Shown piece by piece: positions 1-5,910 of a stretch of DNA of 6,513 bases. Under the pieces are notes generated by a model. It worked only from the letters and a program-made list of their open reading frames with translations, made no database searches and was not told the origin of the DNA. The position numbers and the translations under genes were made by a program. Every line of letters begins with the position of its first letter. The stretch's first letter is position 1. The stretch comes from an uncultured Lachnospiraceae bacterium (lineage in GTDB: Bacteria; Bacillota_A; Clostridia; Lachnospirales; Lachnospiraceae), in the NCBI GenBank assembly GCA_902796775.1, contig CADBQK010000231.1, positions 1-6,513 of the forward strand. The letters run 5' to 3'.

Positions 1-2019
1 ATCATGAGCGGAGATGGACGTACAATCCCTTTTCGGCGGGGAGACATCCTGGACCGCAGCGGAACGACTTTGGCCTCCAGCGAGAGGATCTACACCCTGA
101 TCCTGGCACCCAAAACGGTGACAGATGGAAGGTCGGCCGAGAAGATCAGAAAGGCAAAAAGCCTGATCGAAGAAGCAGCTGCACTGTACTTTGAAGTATC
201 CAGAGATGTCATTGAAGACGCCTTCCAGGAGAATCCGGAGAGTTATTACGTTGTACTGAAAAAAGAGATTACCTATGAGGAAAAGGAAAAGTATGACGAG
301 TATTATGAATCATACCTGAAATCACTGGAGGAAGCAAAGCAGAAGGGGGAGGATCCCGAAAATCTTATCGTAAACGGGATATGGTTTGAAGAAAGCTACA
401 AAAGAAAATATCCCTTCGGAACCCTTGCCTGCGGTGTGATCGGCTTTCTGAATGGAGAGGAAGTCGGTGTGCAGGGACTTGAAAAATACTATAACGACAG
501 ACTATCCGGGACAGACGGCAGGAGCTATGCCCTGATCGATGAAGATACAAACTCCCGGAATGTTGTCAAAGAACCGGTTAATGGCTGCAGATTGGTAACG
601 ACGATCGATATCAATCTGCAGCGTATTGCTGAAAAGTACATTGATCAGTTTCAGCTGATCAAGGGAGCAGATCATATCGGGGTGCTGATGATGGACCCCA
701 ATGAGGGGACGATCCTGGCAATGGCCGGATCACCTGCATTTGATCTGAACGATCCCTACGACCTGAGCAAGGCGGGGTATTCCAAAGAACAATTATCGGA
801 AATGAGTACTTCTGAGCAGTCCGCCGCGCTGGATGCTCTCTGGAAAAACTTCTGTGTAAACACATCTTATGAGCCTGGTTCCACGGCTAAAACCATGACA
901 GTTGCCTATGCACTCGATGAAGATATCGTGGCAGATGATGACCGCTTTGAGTGTTATGGGGGGCTGACCCACGATACGGGGACAACCGTGACCTGCAATT
1001 CCTATCATGGACAGATCAACCTGAAAGAATCCATTATGTATTCCTGTAATGTCGCTATGATGGAGATTGCGGACAGGATCGGCGTAGAAGACTTTGTCAA
1101 ATGCCAGAGAATGTTTGGGATCGGACAGCTGACAGGCATTGATCTTGATGGGGAAATGGATTGTGCTTCACTGGTCTTTGACGAGGAAAACATGGGGCCG
1201 ATCGAGCTCTGGACCAGCTCCTTTGGTCAGGGCTTTAATGTCACCATGATCCAGATGGCTTCCGCCTTTTCTTCGATCATCAACGGCGGCAATTACTACC
1301 AGCCGCATGTTGTCAGCGAGATCCAGAACGACAGCGGCAATACCCTGGAGCTGATCGACAAGAAACTCATCCGGAAAACCGTATCCAGACAGACCTCGGA
1401 CTGGATGAAGGAAGCTCTTTATGAAACCGTCCAGAGCGGGACCGGAATGCCGGCAAAAGTCCCCGGTTATCAGATTGGCGGAAAGACAGGTACTGCAGAG
1501 GTCGGCAAGCGCGGCAGCGATGACCGGCTTGTTTCTTTTATCGGGGCCGCTCCCATTCATGATCCGCAGCTGGTCGTCTATGTTGTGATCGACCGTCCTC
1601 ATGATGAAAAGGATCAGGGGCAAAGCGAATTTGCTTCAAAAATGGCCGGCAAGATCTTCCATGAATCCCTTCAGTATCTGCAGATCTTCCCGACGGAGAC
1701 AATCGAGGAAGGTGAGCAGGAGCAATTTGAAAAAAGTCTGCGCAAGGACGAAGAGAATGCTCAGAAAGCTGCCAGGGGTGAACCAATCGAGGAAGAAGAG
1801 GAGCCGGAAGAAGGAGAGGGAGAAGAGCCTTCTTATGATGAGGGGGGCGCAGACGGCAGCTATTCCGAAGAAAACTATAACGAAAACTACGACGAGAATT
1901 ATAACGAAGATTACAACGAAGATTATAACGAAAATTACGACGGAAACAACGAAGAAAACTATAACGAGTATTACGACGAGAACGGCGGCGAAAACTACGA
2001 CGGGGAAGATAATTATTAA
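1..2019 (+). CDS. Class B penicillin-binding protein (FtsI/PBP2B/SpoVD-like transpeptidase), 5' partial, with acidic Tyr/Asn repeat tail
   Basis: This is a peptidoglycan D,D-transpeptidase that cross-links stem peptides outside the membrane, probably at the division septum. Residues are counted from the Met at base 4. The transpeptidase motifs are clear: STAK (S293 nucleophile, K296), SCN (347-349) and KTGT (494-497). The dimerisation/pedestal domain spans about 1-200 and opens with RRGDILDRSG (11-20). In this family that motif lies just after the N-terminal membrane anchor, so the true start and the anchor lie upstream; the frame is open to base 1 and the Met at base 4 is probably internal. 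No PASTA domain follows the catalytic domain, which ends near residue 555. Instead there is a charged Glu/Lys stretch (560-591), then 80 residues without Lys, Arg or His, ending in a tetrad repeat. The next gene, divIB, starts 59 bases downstream and is probably co-transcribed. Family is certain; whether the role is vegetative (FtsI/PBP2B) or sporulation (SpoVD) cannot be decided here. Confidence 0.93.
   Translation: MMSGDGRTIPFRRGDILDRSGTTLASSERIYTLILAPKTVTDGRSAEKIRKAKSLIEEAAALYFEVSRDVIEDAFQENPESYYVVLKKEITYEEKEKYDEYYESYLKSLEEAKQKGEDPENLIVNGIWFEESYKRKYPFGTLACGVIGFLNGEEVGVQGLEKYYNDRLSGTDGRSYALIDEDTNSRNVVKEPVNGCRLVTTIDINLQRIAEKYIDQFQLIKGADHIGVLMMDPNEGTILAMAGSPAFDLNDPYDLSKAGYSKEQLSEMSTSEQSAALDALWKNFCVNTSYEPGSTAKTMTVAYALDEDIVADDDRFECYGGLTHDTGTTVTCNSYHGQINLKESIMYSCNVAMMEIADRIGVEDFVKCQRMFGIGQLTGIDLDGEMDCASLVFDEENMGPIELWTSSFGQGFNVTMIQMASAFSSIINGGNYYQPHVVSEIQNDSGNTLELIDKKLIRKTVSRQTSDWMKEALYETVQSGTGMPAKVPGYQIGGKTGTAEVGKRGSDDRLVSFIGAAPIHDPQLVVYVVIDRPHDEKDQGQSEFASKMAGKIFHESLQYLQIFPTETIEEGEQEQFEKSLRKDEENAQKAARGEPIEEEEEPEEGEGEEPSYDEGGADGSYSEENYNENYDENYNEDYNEDYNENYDGNNEENYNEYYDENGGENYDGEDNY
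1873..2016 (+). repeat. Twelve in-frame 12-bp units encoding an N-Y-N/D-E tetrad tail of the PBP
   Basis: The last 48 codons before the stop form twelve tetrads in register: NYNE, NYDE, NYNE, DYNE, DYNE, NYDG, NNEE, NYNE, YYDE, NGGE, NYDG, EDNY. Only five amino acids occur: 15 Asn, 11 Tyr, 11 Glu, 7 Asp and 4 Gly, so there are 18 acidic and no basic residues. Six Tyr codons sit exactly 12 bases apart (1876-1936). Identical tetrads use different synonymous codons (tat/tac, aac/aat, gaa/gag). That suggests an old repeat held at the protein level and not a recent DNA expansion. The tail should lie outside the membrane, because the catalytic domain before it does. Confidence 0.9.
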
Positions 2020-2061
2020 CCGGGCAGGATACGTTTTAGCAAAACATATAACATTATGGAC

Positions 2062-2070
2062 AGGGGAGGT
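2062..2070 (+). promoter_or_regulatory. Ribosome binding site deciding the GTG start of divIB
   Basis: AGGGGAGGT lies 8 bases before a GTG at 2079. The peptide from this GTG begins MTLKKVF and runs straight into the membrane anchor, as expected for DivIB, so the GTG is preferred over any internal ATG. Confidence 0.8.
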
Positions 2071-2078
2071 GGATACAG

Positions 2079-3092
2079 GTGACACTGAAAAAAGTTTTTT
2101 TGACAACCATGATCATTGCTCTGGCAGGAAGCCTGTTTCTGGCCGCTGTTATCCTGTTTGCTTTTCGAATCGAAACCGTACAGATCGAAGGGAACAAAAG
2201 GGTCTCCAATGAAGAGATCGAGAGTATGATCCGGCTTGACAAAGCCAGAGGAAACAGTTTTCTGCTTTATATGCTTAACAGAAAGCAGGAGAGGAAAGAC
2301 CATATTCTGGTTAAAAGCATTGAGGTATCACTTGATACACCGGGAAATGTTCTGGTGAACGTAAATGAAGAAGTACCGGTTGCCTGTGCAGAGGAAAACG
2401 GCAAGTATGCCTTTTTCAATAACGAGGGTATTGTTCTGTTTAAAAAGGACAAAACAGAAGAGGGGATTCCGGTTGTGTCCGGCGTCACTATTACCGTACC
2501 GGCAGAAGGGGAAAAACTGGAGTCACCGGATGAAGAATTGTTAGACGAACTTGTAAACACAGCTGCCGTCCTGAACGAGTGCCAGGTTGCATTACAGGAG
2601 CTGGTTGTCTCACAGACAAGGACGTATTCGGGCAAGATGGGCACCATCAATATCCTGCTTGGCAATACGGACCATATGAAAGAAAAGGCACAGGAGATCG
2701 TAAATCTATCCGAGCAGTTAAAAGGATTGTCCGGCACCCTGCATCTGGATTACTATGATTTGTCCGCACAGACAGTCGTTTTCTCAAAAGACGAGCCGGA
2801 AACCGAAACCGAAGAAGAGGAAGAGACAGCCCAGGACGGTTACGGTGATGAAGGTGACGATAACGGAGAAGAACCCTCCTGGGATGAGAATTCCGAAGGA
2901 TCAGAAGGAGCATCCCAGTGGGACGGATCTGATGGCGGCAGCGACGGCAGCTACGATTACGAAGGCGGCTATAACTACGACAACGAAGACGGCGATACTT
3001 ACAACTACGACGGGGACAACAATTACTACGACGAAGGCGAAAATAATTACAACGACGAAGACGGGAATAATTACGACGAAGAACAGTATTGA
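2079..3092 (+). CDS. divIB: Cell division protein DivIB/FtsQ with long acidic Tyr/Asn-rich C-terminal tail
   Basis: DivIB/FtsQ is a bitopic divisome protein that works with FtsL and DivIC and controls septal peptidoglycan synthesis by the FtsW-PBP pair. The 337-residue product has a short cytoplasmic N-terminus with two Lys, one membrane segment (about 6-29), and a POTRA domain opening at RIETVQIEGNKRVSNEEI (30-47) in the usual FtsQ pattern. The extracellular beta domain follows to about residue 237. The core is near the usual DivIB length. Residues 238-337 are an extra 100-residue tail with no Lys, Arg or His: first Glu-rich with two Trp, then Tyr/Asn/Asp-rich. The start is GTG with a good ribosome binding site. 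The gene lies between a class B PBP and ftsZ, the order expected for a division cluster. The domain assignment is firm; the tail's function is unknown. Confidence 0.9.
   Translation: MTLKKVFLTTMIIALAGSLFLAAVILFAFRIETVQIEGNKRVSNEEIESMIRLDKARGNSFLLYMLNRKQERKDHILVKSIEVSLDTPGNVLVNVNEEVPVACAEENGKYAFFNNEGIVLFKKDKTEEGIPVVSGVTITVPAEGEKLESPDEELLDELVNTAAVLNECQVALQELVVSQTRTYSGKMGTINILLGNTDHMKEKAQEIVNLSEQLKGLSGTLHLDYYDLSAQTVVFSKDEPETETEEEEETAQDGYGDEGDDNGEEPSWDENSEGSEGASQWDGSDGGSDGSYDYEGGYNYDNEDGDTYNYDGDNNYYDEGENNYNDEDGNNYDEEQY
2943..3089 (+). repeat. Tyr/Asn/Asp-rich low-complexity terminus of DivIB
   Basis: Codons for residues 289-337 (49 residues) start with DGSYDYEGGYNYDN and end with NNYDEEQY. They contain 11 Tyr and 18 Asp/Glu and no basic residue, close to the PBP tail (11 Tyr, 18 acidic in 48). 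Motifs such as NYNYDG, NNYYDEG, NNYNDEDG and NNYDEE recur, but with irregular spacing, unlike the strict tetrads in the PBP. The sequence aactacgacgggga is present in both tails (1993-2006 and 3003-3016), in the same reading frame. Confidence 0.75.
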
Positions 3093-3112
3093 TGCTTTTA
3101 TCATAATAAGAC

Positions 3113-3141
3113 TTGATTTCTTCCGAAAAAAAATATAGAAT
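3113..3141 (+). promoter_or_regulatory. Probable sigma-A promoter for ftsZ
   Basis: TTGATT (3113-3118) and TAGAAT (3136-3141) are separated by 17 bases in the AT-rich gap between divIB and ftsZ. This predicts a transcript starting near 3148, just before the ribosome binding site. It would let ftsZ be expressed above the level of the upstream genes. The match is good but not perfect, and read-through from upstream is also likely. Confidence 0.45.
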
Positions 3142-3164
3142 AGGAGTAACGTAGTGCTATTTAT

Positions 3165-3171
3165 AAGGAGG
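3165..3171 (+). promoter_or_regulatory. Ribosome binding site deciding the TTG start of ftsZ
   Basis: A perfect AAGGAGG lies 7 bases before TTG at 3179. No ATG or GTG in this frame lies between the site and the first conserved FtsZ residues, so TTG is the likely start. Confidence 0.85.
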
Positions 3172-3178
3172 AAGAACC

Positions 3179-4321
3179 TTGCTCGAGATAAAAGCGAATG
3201 AAAATGAGGCTGCTGCAAAGATTCTGGTAATCGGTGTTGGCGGCGCGGGAAATAATGCAGTAAATCGAATGGTCGATGAAAATATCCTGGGAGTAGAGCT
3301 CATCGGGATTAATACAGACCGCCAGGCTCTTCAGCTGTGCAAGGCTCCGCAGCTGATCCAGATCGGTGAGAAGCTGACCAAGGGTCTTGGTGCAGGCGCA
3401 AAGCCTGAGATCGGTGCAAAAGCTGCCGAAGAGAGTACCGAGGAGATCACAGATCTTGTTAAAGGTGCGGATATGGTATTCGTTACCTGCGGTATGGGCG
3501 GCGGTACCGGGACTGGTGCAGCACCTGTCATTGCCTCCATTGCAAAAGAACAGGGCTGCCTGACGGTAGGTGTTGTAACCAAACCCTTCCGTTTCGAAGC
3601 TAAGCAGAGGATGAATAATGCAATTCAGGGGATCGAGAGACTGAAGCAGAATGTGGACACTCTCATCGTGATCCCTAATGATAAACTTCTTGAGATCGTA
3701 GACCGCAGGACATCGATGCCCGACGCGCTGAAGAAGGCCGATGAGGTTCTGCAGCAGGGTGTACAGGGTATTACCGACCTGATCAATGTACCTGGTCTGA
3801 TCAATCTGGACTTTGCGGATATCTCCACTGTCATGAAGGAGAAGGGCGTTGCCCATATCGGTATCGGCGAAGGCCATGGCGATGACAAGGCTGTTGACGC
3901 TGTCAAGCAGGCAATCACCAGTCCGCTTCTGGAGACAACGATCGAGGGAGCTACCGATATCATTATCAATATTTCCGGTGATGTCGGTCTGATCGAGGCT
4001 AATGAAGCCGCTATGTACGTGGAAGAGCTGGCAGGTGAGTCCGCAAACATCATCTTTGGTGCGATGTATGACGACTCCAAGTCCGACACAGCCACTATCA
4101 CGATCATTGCTACCGGTCTGGAAGAGCCTTCCGATAAGGCTCCGCAGAAGCCCGGCAGCACTGTAAACAGGACAAGTACAGCCAGAGCAGGGCAGCAGTA
4201 TGGAGGCAGCGACCGTCCGGTACCGCCTTCATTCGTCCAGACCTCTCCGTCTGAGAGGAAATCTTCCGGCAGCTCCAGCTCCAGTAATATCCAGATTCCC
4301 AGCTTCCTTCAGAAGAAGTAA
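3179..4321 (+). CDS. ftsZ: Cell division GTPase FtsZ
   Basis: FtsZ is the tubulin-like GTPase that forms the cytoplasmic Z-ring and recruits the divisome. The 380-residue protein is a normal length. Visible motifs are the N-terminal nucleotide-binding loop [15 protein letters not shown], the tubulin signature GGGTGTG (107-113), and the T7 synergy loop NLDFAD (209-214) with the catalytic Asp residues. The globular core ends near residue 317. A Ser/Pro/Gly-rich linker follows, and the protein ends in the conserved partner-binding peptide [10 protein letters not shown] (371-380), which binds FtsA/SepF-type partners. The linker is not of the acidic Tyr/Asn type seen in the two upstream proteins. 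The start is TTG, with a perfect ribosome binding site and a probable promoter of its own. The gene ends 48 bases before a strong terminator, so it is probably last in the transcript. Confidence 0.98.
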   Translation: MLEIKANENEAAAKILVIGVGGAGNNAVNRMVDENILGVELIGINTDRQALQLCKAPQLIQIGEKLTKGLGAGAKPEIGAKAAEESTEEITDLVKGADMVFVTCGMGGGTGTGAAPVIASIAKEQGCLTVGVVTKPFRFEAKQRMNNAIQGIERLKQNVDTLIVIPNDKLLEIVDRRTSMPDALKKADEVLQQGVQGITDLINVPGLINLDFADISTVMKEKGVAHIGIGEGHGDDKAVDAVKQAITSPLLETTIEGATDIIINISGDVGLIEANEAAMYVEELAGESANIIFGAMYDDSKSDTATITIIATGLEEPSDKAPQKPGSTVNRTSTARAGQQYGGSDRPVPPSFVQTSPSERKSSGSSSSSNIQIPSFLQKK

Positions 4322-4369
4322 AGACAAGGACTGAAGATGGTCTGGGGAACATTCAGCAGATAGACAAAC

Positions 4370-4410
4370 AAAAACCTTCCGGAACCTGGGATAGATTCCG
4401 GAAGGTTTTT
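4370..4410. terminator. Bidirectional intrinsic terminator between ftsZ and nrdR
   Basis: A perfect 15-bp inverted repeat, AAAAACCTTCCGGAA (4370-4384) and TTCCGGAAGGTTTTT (4396-4410), encloses an 11-base loop. The A tract on one side and the T tract on the other give a GC-containing hairpin followed by a U run in both directions. It lies between the convergent ftsZ and nrdR stops and can end both transcripts. Confidence 0.92.
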
Positions 4411-4424
4411 AAATTCAAAAAAGA

Positions 4425-4877
4425 TCAGTTTTCGAGGAATTTTTTGATCTCCTCCATGAACGTGTTGACATCTTTAAATTCGCGGTACACAGAAGCGAAT
4501 CGGACATAGGCGACCGGATCAAGCTCGCGCAGCTTATTCATCACAAGCTCCCCGATGACCATGGTAGGGATCTCTTTTTCCTCCATGGCAAAAAGCTCTG
4601 CCTCAATCTCATCGGTCAGGGAACTGATCTGGGCTGCCGAAATCGGACGCTTATGGCAGGAACGGACGATGCCGGACTCCAGCTTAGACCGGTCATAAGG
4701 CTCCCGGTTGTCATCTTTTTTGATCACAAGCAGGGGAAGGATCTCAACTTTTTCGTATGTAGTGAAACGCTTGTGGCAAGCCGCGCATTCCCTCCTGCGC
4801 CGAATGGCAGTATTATCATCTGCAGGCCTGGAATTGATTACGCGGGTATCATCATCGCCGCAGAATGGACATTTCAT
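4425..4877 (-). CDS. nrdR: Transcriptional repressor NrdR
   Basis: NrdR is a zinc- and nucleotide-binding repressor of ribonucleotide reductase genes. It senses ATP/dATP through an ATP-cone and binds paired NrdR boxes. From the ATG at 4877 the protein has 150 residues, the usual family length, and begins with the canonical MKCPFCG. The zinc ribbon Cys residues are C3, C6, C31 and C34. The Arg-rich stretch IRRRREC (25-31) is part of the DNA-binding domain, and the ATP-cone covers about 46-136. A GTG nine bases upstream (4886) is in frame, but it sits right against the AAGGA ribosome binding site (minus strand, 4892-4888); the ATG is 10 bases away and fits better. No nrd reductase gene is in view, so its targets are presumably elsewhere. 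It converges with ftsZ on a shared terminator. Confidence 0.96.
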   Translation of the reverse strand: MKCPFCGDDDTRVINSRPADDNTAIRRRRECAACHKRFTTYEKVEILPLLVIKKDDNREPYDRSKLESGIVRSCHKRPISAAQISSLTDEIEAELFAMEEKEIPTMVIGELVMNKLRELDPVAYVRFASVYREFKDVNTFMEEIKKFLEN

Positions 4878-4909
4878 GAAATTCACTTCCTTTGTATATG
4901 TGTATGTGT

Positions 4910-4938
4910 ATAATAGCTGTATAACTGCATATAAAATC
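4910..4938 (-). promoter_or_regulatory. Possible weak promoter for nrdR
   Basis: On the minus strand TATTAT (4915-4910) is a 5-of-6 match to a -10 box, about 30 bases before the nrdR start codon. The hexamer 17 bases upstream, GATTTT, is a poor -35 box. The -10 box lies inside the tandem 11-bp repeat. Confidence 0.25.
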
Positions 4939-5074
4939 GGTCATACATCTGTTATTCAAGCTTCTTCCATGATAAGTCCAAATAGGGGGAAGGTCAATAG
5001 CTGCCGCGAAACTTCAGGCAATTTTTCATGGCTTTTTCAGCTTTCTTCGTCGTTGCCGGGTTTTTAGGGCTTTA

Positions 5075-5103
5075 TTGTATTTTTTTGTATAAATGTGTAT
5101 ATT
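5075..5103 (+). promoter_or_regulatory. Possible promoter for the HisA-like gene
   Basis: TTGTAT (5075-5080) and TATATT (5098-5103) are 17 bases apart. They would start a transcript near 5110, just ahead of the ribosome binding site. TATAAA at 5088-5093 is an alternative -10 box but lacks a good partner. The -35 match is weak. Confidence 0.3.
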
Positions 5104-5115
5104 ATTTCAGAGAAC

Positions 5116-5120
5116 AGGAG
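5116..5120 (+). promoter_or_regulatory. Ribosome binding site deciding the GTG start of the HisA-like gene
   Basis: AGGAG lies 7 bases before GTG at 5128. The frame is open further upstream to a GTG at 5095, but that codon has no ribosome binding site and would add 11 residues ahead of the conserved family N-terminus. Confidence 0.8.
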
Positions 5121-5127
5121 ATTGAAA

Positions 5128-5895
5128 GTGAGATTCAGACCTTGCATTGATATTCATAACGGAAAGGTAAAGCAGATCGTTGGCGGGAGTCTAAAAGATG
5201 AGGGTGATCAGGCCGCCGATAATTTCGTTTCTGAACTGAGTGCGGCAGATTACGCACGGATGTACAGAGAACGCTCCCTTGCAGGAGGACATGTGATCAT
5301 CCTGAATCCGGCCGGCTCGGACTATTATGAAGCAGATCTTGTACAAGCCGCACAGGCTTTTGGCGAATACCCGGGCGGCCTCATGGCCGGGGGCGGGATC
5401 AACACGGAAAACGCTCTCGATTTTCTGCGTATGGGAGCCTCCCATGTTATCGTCACATCCTATGTCTTCTGCAATGGAATCATCGATTATGACAGGCTCA
5501 GCAAGCTGAGCCGACTGGTCGGACGGGAAAGGCTTGTTTTAGATCTGAGCTGCCGGAAAAAGGAAGGGCAGTACTGGATCGTAACAGACCGCTGGCAGAC
5601 CTTTACCGAAACGGTGCTGCAGGAAGAAACGCTTGAACGACTGGCTCCCTACTGCAGCGAGTTTCTGGTACATGCCGTCGATGTTGAAGGAAAAGCCTCG
5701 GGAATCGAGCAGGATGTTGCATCACTCCTGGGTGCGTGGCACAAAATCCCTATCACCTATGCCGGAGGTATTTCATCCATGGAAGACATCCGGCTGCTTC
5801 AACAGCTTGGAGCAGGGCACCTCGACTTTACCGTCGGCAGCGCCCTGGACCTCTTTGGAGGCAGCGTCTCCTTCGATGAGATAGCAGCAATCTGA
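5128..5895 (+). CDS. hisA: Eukaryotic-type ProFAR isomerase (HisA/HIS6-like)
   Basis: The enzyme isomerises ProFAR to PRFAR, the fourth step of histidine biosynthesis, in the cytoplasm. The product has 255 residues in a TIM barrel. It begins MRFRPCIDIHNGKVKQIVGG, with D8 at the position of the HisA catalytic base. Phosphate-binding loops are AGGGI (87-91), AGGI (212-215) and GSALD (237-241). Other conserved acidic sites are D139 in VLDLSCRK and D185 in HAVDVEG. DLSCRK, RWQTFTE, HAVDVEG and GSALDLFGG resemble yeast HIS6 (recalled, not aligned) much more than the usual bacterial HisA, so I place it in the eukaryotic-type subfamily. No other his gene is adjacent: nrdR is divergent and dtd convergent. 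The GTG start is set by its ribosome binding site. I cannot tell whether the genome also has a standard hisA. Family is confident; substrate is inferred from family. Confidence 0.88.
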   Translation: MRFRPCIDIHNGKVKQIVGGSLKDEGDQAADNFVSELSAADYARMYRERSLAGGHVIILNPAGSDYYEADLVQAAQAFGEYPGGLMAGGGINTENALDFLRMGASHVIVTSYVFCNGIIDYDRLSKLSRLVGRERLVLDLSCRKKEGQYWIVTDRWQTFTETVLQEETLERLAPYCSEFLVHAVDVEGKASGIEQDVASLLGAWHKIPITYAGGISSMEDIRLLQQLGAGHLDFTVGSALDLFGGSVSFDEIAAI

Positions 5896-5910
5896 AAATG
5901 CTTTCTGTGC

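Larger units (their letters stand above)
4878..5127. other. Divergent intergenic region between nrdR and the HisA-like gene
   Basis: This 250-base AT-rich gap holds the leaders of both divergent genes. Next to nrdR lies a tandem 11-bp repeat, TGTATAATAGC (4907-4917) and TGTATAACTGC (4918-4928), which match at 9 of 11 bases. The middle (about 4940-5070) shows pyrimidine-rich tracts but no reading frame with a ribosome binding site, no clear hairpin and no riboswitch or T-box pattern that I can recognise. Confidence 0.6.

Noticed and set aside
1873..2016. CRISPR-like or intergenic satellite origin for the 12-bp repeat
   Set aside because: The units are contiguous, in frame, without spacers, and vary at synonymous positions, so they are a coding repeat.
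2033..2045. Small hairpin GTTTT-AGC-AAAAC between the PBP and divIB as a terminator
   Set aside because: Five AT-rich pairs without a following T run are too weak; the 59-base gap fits co-transcription.
1636..2106. Minus-strand open frame encoding a long Val/Ile/Phe-rich, membrane-like peptide opposite the PBP tail
   Set aside because: It is the complement of the Tyr/Asn/Glu/Asp codons, which read as Val/Ile/Phe/Leu on the other strand. It has no ribosome binding site or family resemblance. The similar frame at 2901-3218 opposite the DivIB tail has the same cause.
1601..2212. Plus-strand frame rich in Thr/Lys/Ile overlapping the PBP tail and the divIB start
   Set aside because: It is a frame-shifted reading of the same repeat, without family motifs, and overlaps two well-supported genes.
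3161..3877. 238-codon minus-strand open frame opposite ftsZ
   Set aside because: It lies wholly antisense to ftsZ, shows no recognisable domain and has no convincing ribosome binding site; it reflects codon bias of ftsZ.
3625..4161. 178-codon minus-strand open frame opposite the ftsZ C-terminal half
   Set aside because: Low-complexity Ser/Ile-rich antisense frame with no family resemblance; ftsZ on the plus strand is certain.
4884..4886. GTG at 4886 as the nrdR start (three extra residues)
   Set aside because: It lies one base from the ribosome binding site, while the ATG at 4877 is at proper spacing and gives the canonical MKCPFCG N-terminus.
4895..4930. NrdR box in front of nrdR
   Set aside because: TGTGTATAATAGCTGT and its neighbours match only the AT core of the consensus acaCwAtATaTwGtgt and lack the outer dyad, and no second box at the usual distance is seen.
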